Origin: Bacteroidota bacterium
Lineage (GTDB): Bacteria > Bacteroidota > Bacteroidia > Cytophagales > Cyclobacteriaceae
Length of the DNA stretch: 7,264 nt
Reading direction: 5' to 3'
Assembly: GCA_023417065.1 (NCBI GenBank)
Contig: JAEZGH010000144.1
Location: 1 to 7,264 of the forward strand
In this document: one piece after another, positions 4,630-7,264 of the stretch
Numbering within the stretch: position 1 is the stretch's first letter
Layout of the letters: every line of letters starts with the position of its first letter
Translations under genes and position numbers: made by a program
Notes under the pieces: generated by a model
What the model saw: only the letters and a program-made list of their open reading frames with translations
Told to the model about the DNA's origin: nothing
The model's database searches: none

Positions 4630-7264
4630 ATGAAAAAGAAATTACTAGCATTTATTTTACTGATCCTGGCGTTCCCTACGCATGCACAGTTGGTGGTCAC
4701 CAATACCCAAACGCCCGCGCAATTGGTGCAGAACGTACTCCTTGGTGGCGGTGTGACGGTTAGTAACATCACCTTTAACGGTTCGGCAGTTTCAGCCGGG
4801 CAGATACGGGATCAGGCCAGCTTTTTTACAACCGGTGCCACAACAACGAACATCGGACTTCAGTCGGGTATTTTGCTGACCACCGGTAAAGGTACGGTGG
4901 CGGTAGGACCAAACAACAACACTGCGATGACGGACCCAACCGACAACCCCGAGAGTGGCGACGCCGACCTTTTGGCTATCGCAACGGGTTCCATCAACAC
5001 CAAGGCGATCATCGAGTTTGACTTTGTTCCGCTGGGTGAGGAAGTTAACTTTCAATACGTTTTTGGTTCCGAAGAGTATCTGGAATGGGTAGGTTCATCG
5101 TTTAATGACGTGTTCGGATTTTTTCTTAGCGGCCCTGGTATTGCGGGTCCGTACACAGGTGGTGCAATCAACATCGCGCAGTTGCCGACTTCGCCGCCTG
5201 TTCCGGTTAGCATCAATAACGTTAACAACGTAAGCAATCCGACCTACTATATAAACAACGGAACCGGCGCGGGAACAACCATTCAGTATGACGGATTCAC
5301 GACTGTCCTGACGGCTTCGGCCAGTGTCCAATGTGGTCAGACTTACCATATCAAACTTGCCATTGCGAACGTCGGTGACTCGTCGCTCGACTCGGGTGTA
5401 TTCCTCAAGGCTAACTCGTTTAACTCAACTCCACTCGAACTGCCTGACGATTATTTGGTGGCAAATGGTTTCGCTCCATGTGCCGATGGCGAGGTGGAGA
5501 TTTGTTCCGGTTTAGGTGATTCAGTTCCGCATGAGTGGTTTGTTGACGGCGATCTGATTCCCGGCGTTACCGGCGAATGTTACACCATAACGGCTCCGGG
5601 CGAATATTGTGTGACGGCTTATCCGTATGGACCTGCATGTCCAATTACCGATTGTATCGTCATCGAGTTTTTACCCGAGTTGCCCGTCCAGCAACCGTTG
5701 GACCTTTGTGAGCCTACAGGTATTTTTAATCTCACGGACAACAATTCGGTGATTCTCGGCGGATTAAGTCCGGGCGGATACGACATTTCCTTTTATGCGA
5801 CCGAGCAAAACGCGCTCGATGGTGCGTCGCCACTTCCGGGAACTAACTACGTAGGTGCGGCAGGCGAGGTCATTTGGGTTCGTATCGATGACATCAACAG
5901 TTCGGCGAGTTGTTTCACGATTCGCAGCTTCGAACTTGACACGGAGTGTGTCGAGGGAATTCAGGTGTGTGATGATATTTCAAATGACGGATTCGCGACG
6001 TTTGACCTTACGCCACAGGTGGAGGTTGCGCTGGGAACGCTTGACCCAACGATGTACACCGTGACTTTCCACACCAGTCAAGCCGATGCCGATAACGGCG
6101 TAAACCCGATTGACCCGTTTGACAGTTTCACGAATACGACCAATCCGCAGACCATTTACGTCCGCGTAGAAAGTAACGCCAATCCTACAATTTATACCAC
6201 TTCAGATTTTGATCTGACAGTACACCCGCTTCCGGTCGGGCCGGGCCTTCCGAATGTAGTTGCGTGTGATACTTACACGCTTCCTGCTTTGCCAGCCGGT
6301 TTTACTTATCACACCGCGGCAAACGCGGGAGGAGTACAGCTCAATCCGGGTGACGTCCTCACTACTTCACAGACAGTGCACGTTTATGCCGAAAGTGGAA
6401 CCACGCCAAACTGTGTGACTCAGGAGAGTTTCACTGTGACGATCAATAACACCCCGGCGGCTCCTGTTCAAGGCAATGTTGAGGTTTGCGGAAGTTTCGT
6501 TCTTCCTGCGCTCCAGCCAGGTCAGACTTACCACACAGCCACCAACGGCGGCGGAACCACGCTTACTCCGGGATCGACCATCACGACTTCACAGACGATT
6601 TACATTTTCGCACAAACGGGAACTACACCTAATTGTACGGTCGAGACACCTTTCACTGTAACGATTCACCCGGCGCCGGCAACTCCAAATCCTGCCGATG
6701 TTGTGGTTTGTGACAGCTATGTCCTCCCTGCACTTCTGGCCGGTCAAACGTATCACACGGCGACAAATGGCGGTGGGACACAGTTGAACGTTGGCGATGT
6801 AATCACGACCAATCAGACGATCTACGTTTTTGCTCAGTCTGGAACTTCACCTAATTGTACGGCCGAAGGAGATTTTACGGTGACCATTTTCAACACGTCA
6901 GATGCTCCCAACCCGGACGATGTGATCGTTTGCGACAGCTACGTTCTGCCAGCGCTCGATGCAGGTCAGACGTACCATACCGCGACAAACGGTGGCGGAA
7001 CGCAATTGAATCCGGGCGATGTCATCGATACAACCCAAACCATTTACGTATTCGCTCAGTCAGGTACGACACCAAATTGTACGTCCGAAGGTGATTTCAC
7101 CGTCACCATCGCTCCGACGCCTGTAGCTCCAAATCCGGCTGATGTTGTAATTTGTGACAGCTATGTCCTTCCTGCGCTCGCTGCGGGTCAGACCTATCAC
7201 ACGGCGACCAATGGCGGTGGAACGCAACTGAATCCCGGCGATGTCATCACCACCACGCAAACCA
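4630..7264 (+). CDS. Secreted choice-of-anchor L repeat protein, 3' end outside window
   Basis: The frame is open from ATG to the window edge (878 codons, no stop), so only the N-terminal part is seen. A signal peptide is clear: Lys2-4, a hydrophobic core, and THA before Gln20 as the likely cleavage site. Residues about 21-265 form a choice-of-anchor L domain, with GLQSGILLTTGKG (76-88) and the hallmark FDFVPLGEE, YVFGSEEYLEWV and FNDVFGFFLSGPG (about 130-170). A Cys-rich Ig/PKD-like module follows (about 270-355), then two related modules of roughly 87-95 residues with the LCEPTGIFNLTD and VCDDISNDGFATFDLT openings (about 355-540). Four and a half copies of a 74-residue repeat run from residue 543 to the edge. 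In Bacteroidota such proteins are normally exported by Sec and the type IX secretion system and end in a gliding-associated C-terminal sorting domain; that end is not visible here. Likely an adhesin or other surface/secreted protein; ligand unknown. No good ribosome binding site is present, which is usual in this phylum. Opposite-strand frames within it are shadows. Confidence 0.9.
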   Translation, partial: MKKKLLAFILLILAFPTHAQLVVTNTQTPAQLVQNVLLGGGVTVSNITFNGSAVSAGQIRDQASFFTTGATTTNIGLQSGILLTTGKGTVAVGPNNNTAMTDPTDNPESGDADLLAIATGSINTKAIIEFDFVPLGEEVNFQYVFGSEEYLEWVGSSFNDVFGFFLSGPGIAGPYTGGAINIAQLPTSPPVPVSINNVNNVSNPTYYINNGTGAGTTIQYDGFTTVLTASASVQCGQTYHIKLAIANVGDSSLDSGVFLKANSFNSTPLELPDDYLVANGFAPCADGEVEICSGLGDSVPHEWFVDGDLIPGVTGECYTITAPGEYCVTAYPYGPACPITDCIVIEFLPELPVQQPLDLCEPTGIFNLTDNNSVILGGLSPGGYDISFYATEQNALDGASPLPGTNYVGAAGEVIWVRIDDINSSASCFTIRSFELDTECVEGIQVCDDISNDGFATFDLTPQVEVALGTLDPTMYTVTFHTSQADADNGVNPIDPFDSFTNTTNPQTIYVRVESNANPTIYTTSDFDLTVHPLPVGPGLPNVVACDTYTLPALPAGFTYHTAANAGGVQLNPGDVLTTSQTVHVYAESGTTPNCVTQESFTVTINNTPAAPVQGNVEVCGSFVLPALQPGQTYHTATNGGGTTLTPGSTITTSQTIYIFAQTGTTPNCTVETPFTVTIHPAPATPNPADVVVCDSYVLPALLAGQTYHTATNGGGTQLNVGDVITTNQTIYVFAQSGTSPNCTAEGDFTVTIFNTSDAPNPDDVIVCDSYVLPALDAGQTYHTATNGGGTQLNPGDVIDTTQTIYVFAQSGTTPNCTSEGDFTVTIAPTPVAPNPADVVICDSYVLPALAAGQTYHTATNGGGTQLNPGDVITTTQT
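6256..7264 (+). repeat. 222-bp in-frame tandem repeat (74 residues per unit)
   Basis: Units begin at 6256, 6478, 6700, 6922 and 7144; the fifth is cut by the window edge. All complete units are exactly 74 residues. The shared pattern is V-x-x-C-D-S-Y-V-L-P-A-L near the start, GQTYHTATNGGGTQLN (15-30), TIYVFAQSGT (40-49), PNCT (51-54) and FTVTI (59-63). Unit 1 is the most divergent, and units 3-5 are nearly identical in protein. Each complete unit has cysteines at positions 4 and 53. The predicted beta-rich, Thr/Gly-rich character fits an extended extracellular stalk. More copies may follow beyond the window. Confidence 0.93.

Noticed and set aside
4542..5349. Minus-strand open frames opposite the secreted protein gene
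   Set aside because: Short, overlapping one another and antisense to the signal peptide and the choice-of-anchor L domain; no homology seen.

Overview
The window reads as a chromosomal segment of a Bacteroidota bacterium, most likely Flavobacteriales. Three lines of evidence point there. Promoter-like sites match the Bacteroidota consensus (TTG, 17-23 bases, TAnnTTTG). Start codons lack convincing Shine-Dalgarno sites. The last gene encodes a secreted choice-of-anchor L protein with the repeat types of type IX secretion/gliding-associated surface proteins in this phylum. Base composition is moderate, not strongly AT-rich.

Layout. Three genes lie on the minus strand. Positions 26-844 encode an MscS-family mechanosensitive channel, 936-2954 a thioredoxin-fold DUF255/YyaL-type protein, and 3469-4365 a NifU-family iron-sulfur carrier with a duplicated N-terminal domain. 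Divergent from these, 4630-7264 on the plus strand is the 5' part of a large secreted repeat protein that runs off the window. Its last 1009 bases are a 222-bp (74-residue) tandem repeat. The 514-bp gap at 2955-3468 has no gene. It holds several short-period tandem repeats (period 7 or 8), a palindrome, a well-matched promoter that faces no gene, and a bidirectional terminator.

Functional view. The three minus-strand genes are housekeeping or stress-type functions (osmotic safety valve, thiol-dependent enzyme of unsettled role, Fe-S cluster delivery). They appear to be separate transcription units: mscS has its own consensus promoter, the nifU-like gene has its own terminator and a promoter-like site, and the yyaL-like gene lies behind a long gap. 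The plus-strand gene belongs to the surface/secretion programme and has no evident functional tie to its neighbours.

No mobile element, tRNA, rRNA or CRISPR array was seen. The most interesting items are: tandem protein repeats that keep the protein sequence while synonymous sites have diverged heavily; a possible orphan non-coding transcript containing heptamer arrays; and a stem-loop plus oligo-U tract at the predicted 5' end of the mscS mRNA.
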